The notes under the pieces: generated by a model
Databases searched by the model: none
Told to the model about the DNA's origin: nothing
The model's input: the letters and a program-made list of their open reading frames with translations, nothing else
Shown: piece after piece, positions 23,456 to 29,880 of the stretch
Layout of the letters: each line of letters begins with the position of its first letter
Position numbering within the stretch: position 1 is the stretch's first letter
Translations under genes and position numbers: made by a program
Assembly: GCA_958436995.1 (NCBI GenBank)
Contig: CAUBMI010000021.1
Coordinates: 1 to 29,880 of the forward strand
Length of the DNA: 29,880 nt
Direction of reading: 5' to 3'
DNA from: an uncultured Collinsella sp.
GTDB taxonomy: Bacteria > Actinomycetota > Coriobacteriia > Coriobacteriales > Coriobacteriaceae

Positions 23456-25156
23456 ATGCCAATGCTGTTGGATGAACCTCTTGGCCTTATCGTTGAGCGC
23501 CTTCGCAGGCGGGGAACCGATGACGCATCGGTAGAAGTTAAAGCCTGCACGAATAAATTGAGTGCAGACGTATGGGAGACAGTGAGTGCTTTTGCGAACA
23601 CTGCGGGCGGGCTCATTATTTTGGGTCTGAACGAAGCCAAAGGATTTGTTCCTTCTGCCAACTTTGCTATCGACAGGGTACGCGACCAGTTTGTTTCGGG
23701 TATCGGAGACGGAGGCTCAGCGGCGGTGGTGACCCATGCGCCACGGTATGAGCTTGATCGAGGCGAGGTCGACGGGCTCCAGGTACTTCTGGTGCGCATC
23801 TTTGAACTTGAGCTCAAAGCGAAGCCATGCTATATCGGCGCGCGCGGCGTGCAGAACGGTAGCTACAAGCGCGTGGATGATAAAGATATCAAGATGTCGC
23901 CCGCTGAGCTATATGAGCTACAGAGCGCGCTGCTTCCGAGTGATGCAGACGGTACGGTGGTTTCGGAGGCAACAGTCGAGGATTTGGATCCAGATGTCGT
24001 GCGGTCCATTATCGCAAATCGCCGGCTGCAGACCCCGCGCGTTTTGCGCGGGGCCGATACGCTGGAAAAGCAGCTGGCCAGACTCAATATCACTACAAAG
24101 GATGGAGCTGTGAAGCTCGCGGGGCTGCTGTCGGCGGGAATTTACCCCCAGCAGTTCTATCCTAAGCTGATGATCGATGTCGCCGTTCATTCCGATGTGG
24201 AAAAATCTGCTCCTGGGCAACCCCGGTTTATTGACCGCCAGTTGTGCGATGGCCCGATTCCGGCTTGCATCGAAGATGCCCTCGCTGCGATCGGACGAAA
24301 CTTGCGCAAAGCGGCGATAGTGCGAGGCGCTGGTAGAAGGGAAGATTGGGAAGTACCCCAGGAGGTTTTGCGCGAGGCCTTGGCGAATGCCTGTATCCAT
24401 CGAGAGTATTCGCCCATGTTTGTGGGGCAGGCCGTGAGCGTCGATATCTACCCAGACAGAATAGAAATCAAAAACCCCGGCGGGCTTTGGGGCGGAAAGA
24501 CGTTGGACAATCTTGCGGACGGGGAATCGCGCTGTCGAAACCCAAAGCTCATGAGTCTGATGGGGGCGACGCCGTTAGAGCATGCTGAGGGGGCTGTTGC
24601 GGAAAGTCAGGGATCTGGCATCCCGGCTATGATTCGCGAGATGGAGTCTCGTTCGCTTGGCAGGCCGAAATTTATCGTTAAGGCCGATTCGTTTACGGTG
24701 CTGCTTTCCCGGCACGGGGCGGAGCTTGCTGAAAACCGCATGTGGATTCAGGGCCATGTGGACACCGAACTGACGCATCGCGAGGAAACATTGCTCATGT
24801 TTATGCGGGAGCATGGGTGCGTATGCGATGTTCAAAAAATACGAGAGGCTTTGAAGTGGGATTCGGATGACATTCGCCTGATCTGCGGGGACCTTGTCGA
24901 TAAACATGTCCTGTCAAAGTGTGGCAAAGACACGTTTGAAATTATCGATATGAGCAGAGAATCGTCAGCTTCGACGGCGGATAGGATCCTGGAGGCTCTC
25001 AGCGCCGGAATGGATATGACGGCGCGAGAAATAGCGGTTGCATCGGGGGTCAAGATTTCGTCCGTCCGTTACCATCTGCCAAAAATGGCGGATAAAGGAC
25101 TCATTGAAGTAATGGGTTCATCGACGAGCCGCAACCGCCGCTATCGGAAGAGGTAG
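23456..25156 (+). CDS. AlbA_2-domain ATP-binding transcriptional regulator
   Basis: The 566-residue protein has an N-terminal Schlafen AlbA_2 domain (EVKACTN from residue 27; AFANTAGGLIILG at 45-57). A middle region is followed by a histidine-kinase-like ATPase fold (LREALANACIHREYS near 305-318 with Glu307 and Asn311, then IEIKNPGGLWGG and GSGI). Two winged-helix-like segments form the end (about 440-490 and 510-560, the latter MTAREIAVASGVKISSVRYHLPKMADKGLIE). This is the COG2865-type architecture, usually called a putative regulator; its biochemical role is not settled. Codon use is less GC-biased than in its neighbours. It stands alone, with ten boxes upstream and a related hairpin downstream, suggesting self-regulation. 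ATG 23462 is an alternative start. Confidence 0.85.
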   Translation: MPMLLDEPLGLIVERLRRRGTDDASVEVKACTNKLSADVWETVSAFANTAGGLIILGLNEAKGFVPSANFAIDRVRDQFVSGIGDGGSAAVVTHAPRYELDRGEVDGLQVLLVRIFELELKAKPCYIGARGVQNGSYKRVDDKDIKMSPAELYELQSALLPSDADGTVVSEATVEDLDPDVVRSIIANRRLQTPRVLRGADTLEKQLARLNITTKDGAVKLAGLLSAGIYPQQFYPKLMIDVAVHSDVEKSAPGQPRFIDRQLCDGPIPACIEDALAAIGRNLRKAAIVRGAGRREDWEVPQEVLREALANACIHREYSPMFVGQAVSVDIYPDRIEIKNPGGLWGGKTLDNLADGESRCRNPKLMSLMGATPLEHAEGAVAESQGSGIPAMIREMESRSLGRPKFIVKADSFTVLLSRHGAELAENRMWIQGHVDTELTHREETLLMFMREHGCVCDVQKIREALKWDSDDIRLICGDLVDKHVLSKCGKDTFEIIDMSRESSASTADRILEALSAGMDMTAREIAVASGVKISSVRYHLPKMADKGLIEVMGSSTSRNRRYRKR

Positions 25157-25167
25157 ATGCAGCCGAG

Positions 25168-25214
25168 TCGCCTCTCTAGTGTCTCTCGAAGTTAGGTGGA
25201 TACTAGAGAGGCGA
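25168..25214. terminator. hairpin after the AlbA_2 gene, arms resembling the upstream boxes
   Basis: TCGCCTCTCTAGT (25168-25180) pairs perfectly with ACTAGAGAGGCGA (25202-25214). There is no T-run. The arms and loop contain near-copies of the TCTCTCTAA box (TCTCTCGAA at 25182-25190 has one mismatch). Confidence 0.55.
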
Positions 25215-25227
25215 TGGTTCCGCGATA

Positions 25228-25277
25228 TTTCCCCAGATAAAACCTGCCAAAATAAACCTGTCCCTTTTTGGTAGGTT
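25228..25277 (+). repeat. REP-like hairpin, copy 2
   Basis: AACCTGCCAAAA pairs with TTTTTGGTAGGTT around a loop containing TAAACCTGTCCC, preceded by TTTCCCCAGATAA. It lies at the 3' end of larE and is nearly identical to copy 3. Confidence 0.8.
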
Positions 25278-25289
25278 AAACGGCGTAAC

Positions 25290-26168
25290 TTAAAGGTTCA
25301 TGTTGCCGTGGATGTAGGGGGTGACCTCGGGGGAGATATGATCGCAGCCTAGGTTGCGCAGGGCAGATTCGATGGCGGCGGGAAGCGGGGCCTTGCCCTC
25401 GTCGTTGACCGCGGTGCTGCCGAGGGCGGCGATCTTGGCGACGTCTGCCGGCGCGGCCTCGATATGCATGCAGCCGCCGACGAGGCGTGCGCGGACCTGG
25501 TCCAGGCCAAGGTCGTGCAGGTAGTCCTCACAGGTGCGGATTACATCGACCTTCTCGCGCGTGAGCTCCTCGCCCGTGGGGACGCGCGTGGCCAGGCAGG
25601 CTCCTGCCGGCAGGTTCCAGACAGGATAGCCCCAGGCGCGTAGCAGCTCGCGCTCCTCGTCCTTGGTAAAGCCGACCTCCATAAGCGGCGAGCGCACGCC
25701 GAGCTCCTGGGCGGCGCGCATGCCGGGGCGGTAGTCGCCGCGGTCGCTTGCGTTGCTGCCGTCGATGACGGTGGGAAAGCCCAGCGACTTGGCGTGGTTG
25801 ACGATGGCGGTAAAGCCGGCGCGCTTGCAGTGGTAGCAGCGGTCGGCGTCGTTGCAGGCTATCTGGGGGAGCTGCAGCTGATCGACCGAGAGATTGAGCA
25901 CGGGGAGCTTAAAATGCGGCCCCTCATTGGCTTGTCCATCAACGGAGCGCTCAAACGAGGTCTGTTCGGGCGTGCCGATGAGCGGCGTGGTGAGGTGAAC
26001 GAGAAGCGTGTCGGCGGGCATGATACGGGCGCAGACCGCGGCCAAAAAGCTGCTGTCGACGCCACCGGAAAAGCCGATGGCGACGCGTCCGTATGCCAAA
26101 AGCAGCTGCTCGAGCGCTGCGAGTTTGTCCTGAAGCCCCTCTGCGGGCGCGGTAGCGTCTGAAAACAT
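25290..26168 (-). CDS. larE: LarE-type ATP-dependent sulfur transferase
   Basis: LarE adds sulfur to the pyridinium dicarboxylate precursor of the nickel-pincer cofactor used by lactate racemase LarA. The 292-residue protein has the PP-loop SGGVDSS at residues 34-40 and the family block PAGACLATRVPTGEE. Besides the expected Cys191 in ACLATR, it has Cys111 and Cys114 (CYHC). This three-cysteine set is the one linked to LarE forms that hold a [4Fe-4S] cluster rather than sacrificing their own cysteine sulfur. No larA, larB or larC is in the window. The ATG at 26168 follows AAGGAT. The family call is strong; the cluster-bearing form is an inference. Confidence 0.87.
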   Translation of the reverse strand: MFSDATAPAEGLQDKLAALEQLLLAYGRVAIGFSGGVDSSFLAAVCARIMPADTLLVHLTTPLIGTPEQTSFERSVDGQANEGPHFKLPVLNLSVDQLQLPQIACNDADRCYHCKRAGFTAIVNHAKSLGFPTVIDGSNASDRGDYRPGMRAAQELGVRSPLMEVGFTKDEERELLRAWGYPVWNLPAGACLATRVPTGEELTREKVDVIRTCEDYLHDLGLDQVRARLVGGCMHIEAAPADVAKIAALGSTAVNDEGKAPLPAAIESALRNLGCDHISPEVTPYIHGNMNL

Positions 26169-26341
26169 GAATTGATCCTTACCAATATGTACTCGGTCGA
26201 AAACTATAATCCTACTGGACTGCTTGTCATAAGACTTCTATCTATGTAACGAAAGTGCAATATGCTATATACGTTATATACAAGTTTACAGGTGCGGTAA
26301 AGTTGCGGGAGTACAGCAGCGCGAAGAGATGGGGGACCGAT

Positions 26342-26992
26342 ATGATCAAGGCCGTTATTTTTGACATGGACGGAACGCTGGTCGATACCGAGCGTTTGGG
26401 TATCAAGGCGTGGAAGGCGGGCGCGGCCGAGCTGGGATTCGCGATTGATGATGCGCTGATCCATCAGTTTATCGGTCGCACGCTGCCCGATGTCATGGAG
26501 ATCCTTGATGAGCATTACGGCAGCTGCGAAACCGCTGAGGCAATCTATCGTCGCCATAGGGAGATTCGCGACGAGATGGTCAAGACCGATCTGGAGCTTA
26601 AGGACGGTGCCGCCGAGTGCCTCGACGAGCTACTGACTGCGGGCTATCACGTGGGTCTTGCGACGTCGTCGCGCCACGTTACGGCCGAGCGCAACCTCAA
26701 GATGGTCGGCCTCTTTGATAAGTTTGAGACGGTGACCTGCGGCGAGGACGTCGTACACGGCAAGCCCGACCCCGAGATGTACCTGCTCGCCTGCGTGCGC
26801 GCGGGCTTTGCCCCCGAGGAGTGCGCCGTGGTCGAGGATTCCCGCAACGGCTGCGTCTCGGGCATCACGGCCGGCTGCCACGTCTTTGCCGTTCCCGATA
26901 TCGTGCCGCTGCCGCAGGACGTGGTGGACGGCTGCGAGGCTGTGCTCGATACGCTGTTCGATCTGCCGGCGGCGGTCAAGGCCGTGCGCTAG
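26342..26992 (+). CDS. HAD-superfamily hydrolase, beta-phosphoglucomutase-like
   Basis: This 216-residue HAD enzyme starts with the nucleophile motif DMDGT (Asp8, with Asp10 as acid/base). It has a helical cap after LVDTERLG, motif II in ATSSRH, a lysine-containing HGKPDPEMY block and motif IV VVEDSRNG. This is the subclass of phosphoglycolate phosphatase and beta-phosphoglucomutase; the substrate is uncertain. The frame is open to 26255, but the ATG at 26342 places the HAD motif at the normal distance from the start. The ribosome site is poor (GGGGG). It is divergent from larE with 173 bp between. Confidence 0.85.
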   Translation: MIKAVIFDMDGTLVDTERLGIKAWKAGAAELGFAIDDALIHQFIGRTLPDVMEILDEHYGSCETAEAIYRRHREIRDEMVKTDLELKDGAAECLDELLTAGYHVGLATSSRHVTAERNLKMVGLFDKFETVTCGEDVVHGKPDPEMYLLACVRAGFAPEECAVVEDSRNGCVSGITAGCHVFAVPDIVPLPQDVVDGCEAVLDTLFDLPAAVKAVR

Positions 26993-27079
26993 CGTTTGTA
27001 CGCGAGTCGCCATGTCCCGCGCCCGATCCCGCGGGACGGTGACGGCAACGGCGCCTGCGTGGAAGCGCTGACGCAGTCA

Positions 27080-27126
27080 GCCCCTTTTATCACGCCAAGA
27101 TTGCTGTTTTGGCCGATAAGAGGGGC
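27080..27126. repeat. 47-nt imperfect hairpin
   Basis: GCCCCTTTTATC (27080-27091) pairs with GATAAGAGGGGC (27115-27126), and inside it GCCAA (27094-27098) pairs with TTGGC (27109-27113). It lies in the 201-bp gap between the convergent HAD and ATPase genes. It may be a bidirectional terminator or a dispersed palindromic repeat; no other feature was seen in that gap. Confidence 0.65.
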
Positions 27127-27193
27127 ATTGTGCTTTAAGCGACTGGGGCTGCGGCCTTGGTAAGGAGCTGGCGGAGGGTTATGACGCTACAAG

Positions 27194-28399
27194 TTACTCC
27201 AGGAGCCAGTCGATCACGTTGCGCTTGCGGACTCCTTCGTAGTTCGCGTTCGCAAACAGCGTGTCGAGCGTAAGAAGCGTCTTGGGGTAGTTGTCTCGGA
27301 CTTTTTTAAAGGGGGCCAACTCTCGATTGAGGGTGGTTTCGTCGAGTGTGGTGGCTGAAACCTGAAAATAGGCCGTCTCGTCTGAGCGTAGGGCAACAAA
27401 ATCGATTTCCCCACCGTCGATATCGCCCACGTAGACGTCGTATCCGCGGCGTAGGAGCTCGAGATAGACAACATTTTCGAGGATATGACCGATATCGCTG
27501 CTTTGGGTTTTGACAAGAGCGCCTCTAAGCCCAAGGTCAACGGCGTAGTATTTGCCGTTTGTTGTAAGAAGCTGCCGACCGCGCACGTTATAGCGCGGAG
27601 CATAGTACAGCACAAGGCTGTCTGTTAAGCCTTTGAGGTACTTGGCTACGGTTTTCTGGTCGGTTTTGTTGCCGTTGGACGAAAGCGTGTCGGAGATTTT
27701 TTTAATCGAGATCCGGTTTCCAATGCTATGGAGTAGGAACTTGGTGATATCGCGCAGGGTCGGGACGTCCGAGACCTTCAGGCGTTCGATAACGTCGCGT
27801 ATGACGATGGTATCGTAGAGGCTCATAAGATAATCGCGTGCCTGGGGTCCCTGAATGCCCGTCTCGGCGATAAAGGGAAAAGAGCCCCGGGTGATGTACT
27901 CGTCAAACAACTGCGCGGGAGCCTTTCCGTCATTGGTTTTTGCCGAGCAAAACTCTTTAAAGGATAGGGGCAGCATCTTGAGCTCTACGTAGCGACCGGA
28001 GAGCAAAGTTGCCAGCTCGCTCGAGAGCAGATAGGCGTTGGAACCGGTTATGTAGAGGTCGACATTGTCTTTGATAAAAAGACTGTCGACGGCTTTTTCG
28101 AAATGCTCGACGTGCTGTATCTCGTCCAGAAAAACGTAGTTCATCTTATCGGGGACGAGTCTGGCGGAAATGTAGTCGTAGAGTGCTCTATACGACGTAA
28201 GCGACTCGAACTCCAGGTCTTCAAAGTTGAGGGATATAACCTGGCCGCCCGTGATTCCATGATCGCGCAGGTAGCTGCGGTAGATTTCGAATAGCTTTGA
28301 TTTGCCGGACCTTCGGACGCCCGAAACGACCTTGATGACGTGCGAGTCTTTCCACGAAATGAGCCAGTCGAGGTACTGTTTGCGATCAATCAGATTCAT
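27194..28399 (-). CDS. AAA_14/DUF4143 ATP-binding protein
   Basis: This 401-residue protein has an N-terminal AAA_14 ATPase (Walker A GVRRSGKS at residues 27-34, Walker B VFLDEIQ at 89-95 and a sensor-like ITGSNAYLLS). The C-terminal DUF4143 domain includes a restriction-endonuclease-like strand set (VYVGDIDGGEIDFVAL, with ExD then the hydrophobic strand). Such orphan ATPases are very common in gut bacteria, and their function is unknown. The ATG at 28399 follows AAAGAGG. The upstream 100 bp are much more AT-rich than the rest of the window, as is often seen with acquired genes. A TATAAG box on the minus strand (28443-28448) may be its -10. Confidence 0.9.
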   Translation of the reverse strand: MNLIDRKQYLDWLISWKDSHVIKVVSGVRRSGKSKLFEIYRSYLRDHGITGGQVISLNFEDLEFESLTSYRALYDYISARLVPDKMNYVFLDEIQHVEHFEKAVDSLFIKDNVDLYITGSNAYLLSSELATLLSGRYVELKMLPLSFKEFCSAKTNDGKAPAQLFDEYITRGSFPFIAETGIQGPQARDYLMSLYDTIVIRDVIERLKVSDVPTLRDITKFLLHSIGNRISIKKISDTLSSNGNKTDQKTVAKYLKGLTDSLVLYYAPRYNVRGRQLLTTNGKYYAVDLGLRGALVKTQSSDIGHILENVVYLELLRRGYDVYVGDIDGGEIDFVALRSDETAYFQVSATTLDETTLNRELAPFKKVRDNYPKTLLTLDTLFANANYEGVRKRNVIDWLLE

Positions 28400-28573
28400 G
28401 AAGCCTCTTTCTTGGCGAGAAAAAACTGGAGCAAAATCAATACTTATAGGAAATTTCTAAAAATATGGAATTGAATCCATTTTAGCAAAAAAGTTAATAA
28501 AAAACGGATTATATGCCATAAATTTCCGTAGCCGCAGGCCCGGCTAAATGGGGAGGGCACGTGGGGCCAACAA

Positions 28574-28609
28574 AAACGCCGCAGCGTAGTTATTTCCGCT
28601 GCGGCGTTT
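28574..28609 (-). terminator. intrinsic terminator after the second LacI gene
   Basis: A 13-bp perfect stem (28574-28586 with 28597-28609) starts six bases past the LacI stop. Read on the minus strand it is followed by TTTTTGTT. The 28400-28573 stretch beyond it is AT-rich and has no gene. Confidence 0.85.
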
Positions 28610-28614
28610 ATTTG

Positions 28615-29748
28615 TTACAGGTAAGCGCCCAGGTTGATGTCGGTTATTGGGGCCGCGGATGGGCCCGTCGGGTGCTGCTCGGCCTTTTGGGTGCTCACAC
28701 GCTCGAGCAAGAAGGGGCGCACGAGCTCCTGACGGTTAATGTCCTCGGTGGCCGTGACCGTGGTGACGGTGCGCGCGGCGGAGCCGATGCGGACTCGTTT
28801 GGTCTTGGCGGCAGGTTTATCCTCGATTTGTTCCATGAGCAGCTGCACGCCCTTGCGGCCGATCTCGTAGCCCGGTGGTGCTACCGTGGTGAGGGGGACC
28901 GATCCGCTCCAGGCAAGCGGGTTGCCATCGCAGCCGGCAACAAGAATTTGGCCGGGGACGGAAATGCCTTTGTCGGTCAGCGCCGAGATAACGCCCGAGG
29001 CCAATACGTCGGTCAGGCCGATGACAAAATCGGGGCGCTCGTCAGCAGGGCGTTCGGCAATCTGGGTACCGATGCTGTAGCCGTCGGCTGCGGTATTCCA
29101 CTCTCCGGCATCGATGACCTCAATTTTGATATCGGGATGCAGGGCAAGTGCCTTGTGGATGCCAAGGACGCGCAGGGTGAGCTGCATAAATGCCGCTCGG
29201 CCTACAACGACGATGCGGTGTGCGCCGCGGGCGATGGCGAGCTCGGCGATAATGCGCCCCTGTGCCTCGTTGTCGGCGGCCACGTAGTAACCGGGTTCTG
29301 AACAATGGACGTCCAGATGGACGATGGGGACGGGAATCTTGGTCATGGCGGGGTGCCAATCGAGGGACGCCATGGGCTGAACCATGACGCCGGACATCTG
29401 CGTGCCCATAAAATAGCGCAGGTAATGGTCCTCGAGAATATCGTCGTTATCGGCATTGGCGATGAGCAAGTCATAGCCGTGCTTGCGTGCCTCGTTGTGG
29501 GCACCGCTGGCGATTTGGAGCGAAAAGCCGTGATCGAGACGGGGGAGGACAAGGCCAAAGGACTTAGTGGTGCCGCCGGCCAGCTGGCGAGCGCTTTGGT
29601 TGGGCAGGTAGCCTAGGCGATTGATGGTCTCGTTGATGAGTTTGAGGGTCTCGGGGCGCAGCTTTTCGGGGTGGTTGAGCGCGTTGGAAACCGTGCCCAA
29701 CGAAACCCCGGCCTCGCGCGCGACGTCGCTGATTTTTACCTTTGCCAT
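28615..29748 (-). CDS. LacI-family transcriptional regulator
   Basis: The protein of 377 residues has an N-terminal LacI helix-turn-helix (ISDVAREAGVSLGTVSNALNHPEKL), a hinge (YLPNQSARQLAGG) and a sugar-binding-protein-like effector domain, plus about 30 extra C-terminal residues. The start is the ATG at 29748, with AAAGGGG upstream; the longer open frame to 29814 includes the promoter. No sugar gene is adjacent on the downstream side, so its target is either upstream beyond the window or itself. A likely operator overlaps its own transcription start. Confidence 0.92.
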   Translation of the reverse strand: MAKVKISDVAREAGVSLGTVSNALNHPEKLRPETLKLINETINRLGYLPNQSARQLAGGTTKSFGLVLPRLDHGFSLQIASGAHNEARKHGYDLLIANADNDDILEDHYLRYFMGTQMSGVMVQPMASLDWHPAMTKIPVPIVHLDVHCSEPGYYVAADNEAQGRIIAELAIARGAHRIVVVGRAAFMQLTLRVLGIHKALALHPDIKIEVIDAGEWNTAADGYSIGTQIAERPADERPDFVIGLTDVLASGVISALTDKGISVPGQILVAGCDGNPLAWSGSVPLTTVAPPGYEIGRKGVQLLMEQIEDKPAAKTKRVRIGSAARTVTTVTATEDINRQELVRPFLLERVSTQKAEQHPTGPSAAPITDINLGAYL

Positions 29749-29758
29749 AGCGGCCCCT

Positions 29759-29772
29759 TTGATGCGTTTCAA
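29759..29772. promoter_or_regulatory. LacI-type auto-operator
   Basis: TTGATGCGTTTCAA has perfect TTGA/TCAA half-sites around a central CG and sits just downstream of the -10 of the LacI gene, where it could block transcription. Confidence 0.6.
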
Positions 29773-29783
29773 GTACAAGTCCG

Positions 29784-29814
29784 ATTGTAGCATCGCCCGC
29801 CCCCAGGGTGTCAA
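29784..29814 (-). promoter_or_regulatory. promoter of the second LacI gene
   Basis: On the minus strand a consensus TTGACA (29814-29809) is followed after 19 bp by TACAAT (29789-29784), which carries the extended TGn in front. The spacing is long, but the extended -10 compensates. The -35 touches the end of the REP-like copy 3. Confidence 0.65.
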
Positions 29815-29864
29815 AACCTGCCAATTAGGGACAGGTTTATTTTGGCAGGTTTTATCTGCGGAAA
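29814..29864 (-). repeat. REP-like hairpin, copy 3
   Basis: Read on the minus strand this is nearly identical to copy 2: CAGATAAAACCTGCC, then AAAATAAACCTGTCCCT, then the partner TTGGCAGGTT. It is in opposite orientation to copies 1 and 2. Confidence 0.8.
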
Positions 29865-29880
29865 CGCCGTTGCCAGCGCG

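Overview
The window looks like a stretch of chromosome from a Gram-positive, moderately high-GC gut actinobacterium of the class Coriobacteriia, most likely Collinsella or a close relative. This rests on the GC-rich codon usage, strong AGGAGG-type ribosome binding sites, the tilS-hpt-ftsH cluster, an actinobacterial EF-G-like GTPase, PTS transport and LacI regulators. The genus is an inference from gene content. No rRNA, tRNA, CRISPR array, transposase or prophage gene was found.

Layout. (1) 1-7660: a minus-strand metallo-beta-lactamase-fold hydrolase is divergent from tilS-hpt-ftsH, which ends in a terminator. A PLP aminotransferase and a YcdX-like PHP phosphatase follow, each with its own hairpin. 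(2) 7683-12135: a minus-strand RlmD-type rRNA methyltransferase faces away from a three-gene polar amino-acid ABC transporter (binding protein, permease, ATPase). The two gaps inside that transporter each hold a copy of the same structured repeat. (3) 12139-14515: an EF-G-like GTPase with a long, apparently structured leader. (4) 14558-15523: a secreted or membrane-anchored non-specific nuclease. (5) 15643-23137: a LacI regulator is divergent from a sugar operon of PTS EIIBC, a GatZ/KbaZ-like protein, a transaldolase, a split transketolase (two genes) and PTS EIIA, ending in a 15-bp hairpin. The operon appears to import and phosphorylate a sugar or polyol and feed it into pentose-phosphate rearrangements. 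Its substrate cannot be read from the sequence. (6) 23138-25277: an isolated AlbA_2/histidine-kinase-like-ATPase regulator preceded by ten copies of a 9-bp box, TTAGAGAGA, five on each strand. (7) 25290-29880: larE, a HAD phosphatase/mutase, an AAA_14/DUF4143 ATPase, and a second LacI regulator with a readable promoter and candidate auto-operator.

The most interesting features lie between genes. They are the TTAGAGAGA array in front of the AlbA_2 gene; the paired hairpins in the ABC transporter, whose core is conserved while the flanking arms differ yet remain self-complementary; RNA-like structures inside the sugar operon; a 35-bp perfect inverted repeat; and three copies of a REP-like hairpin family.
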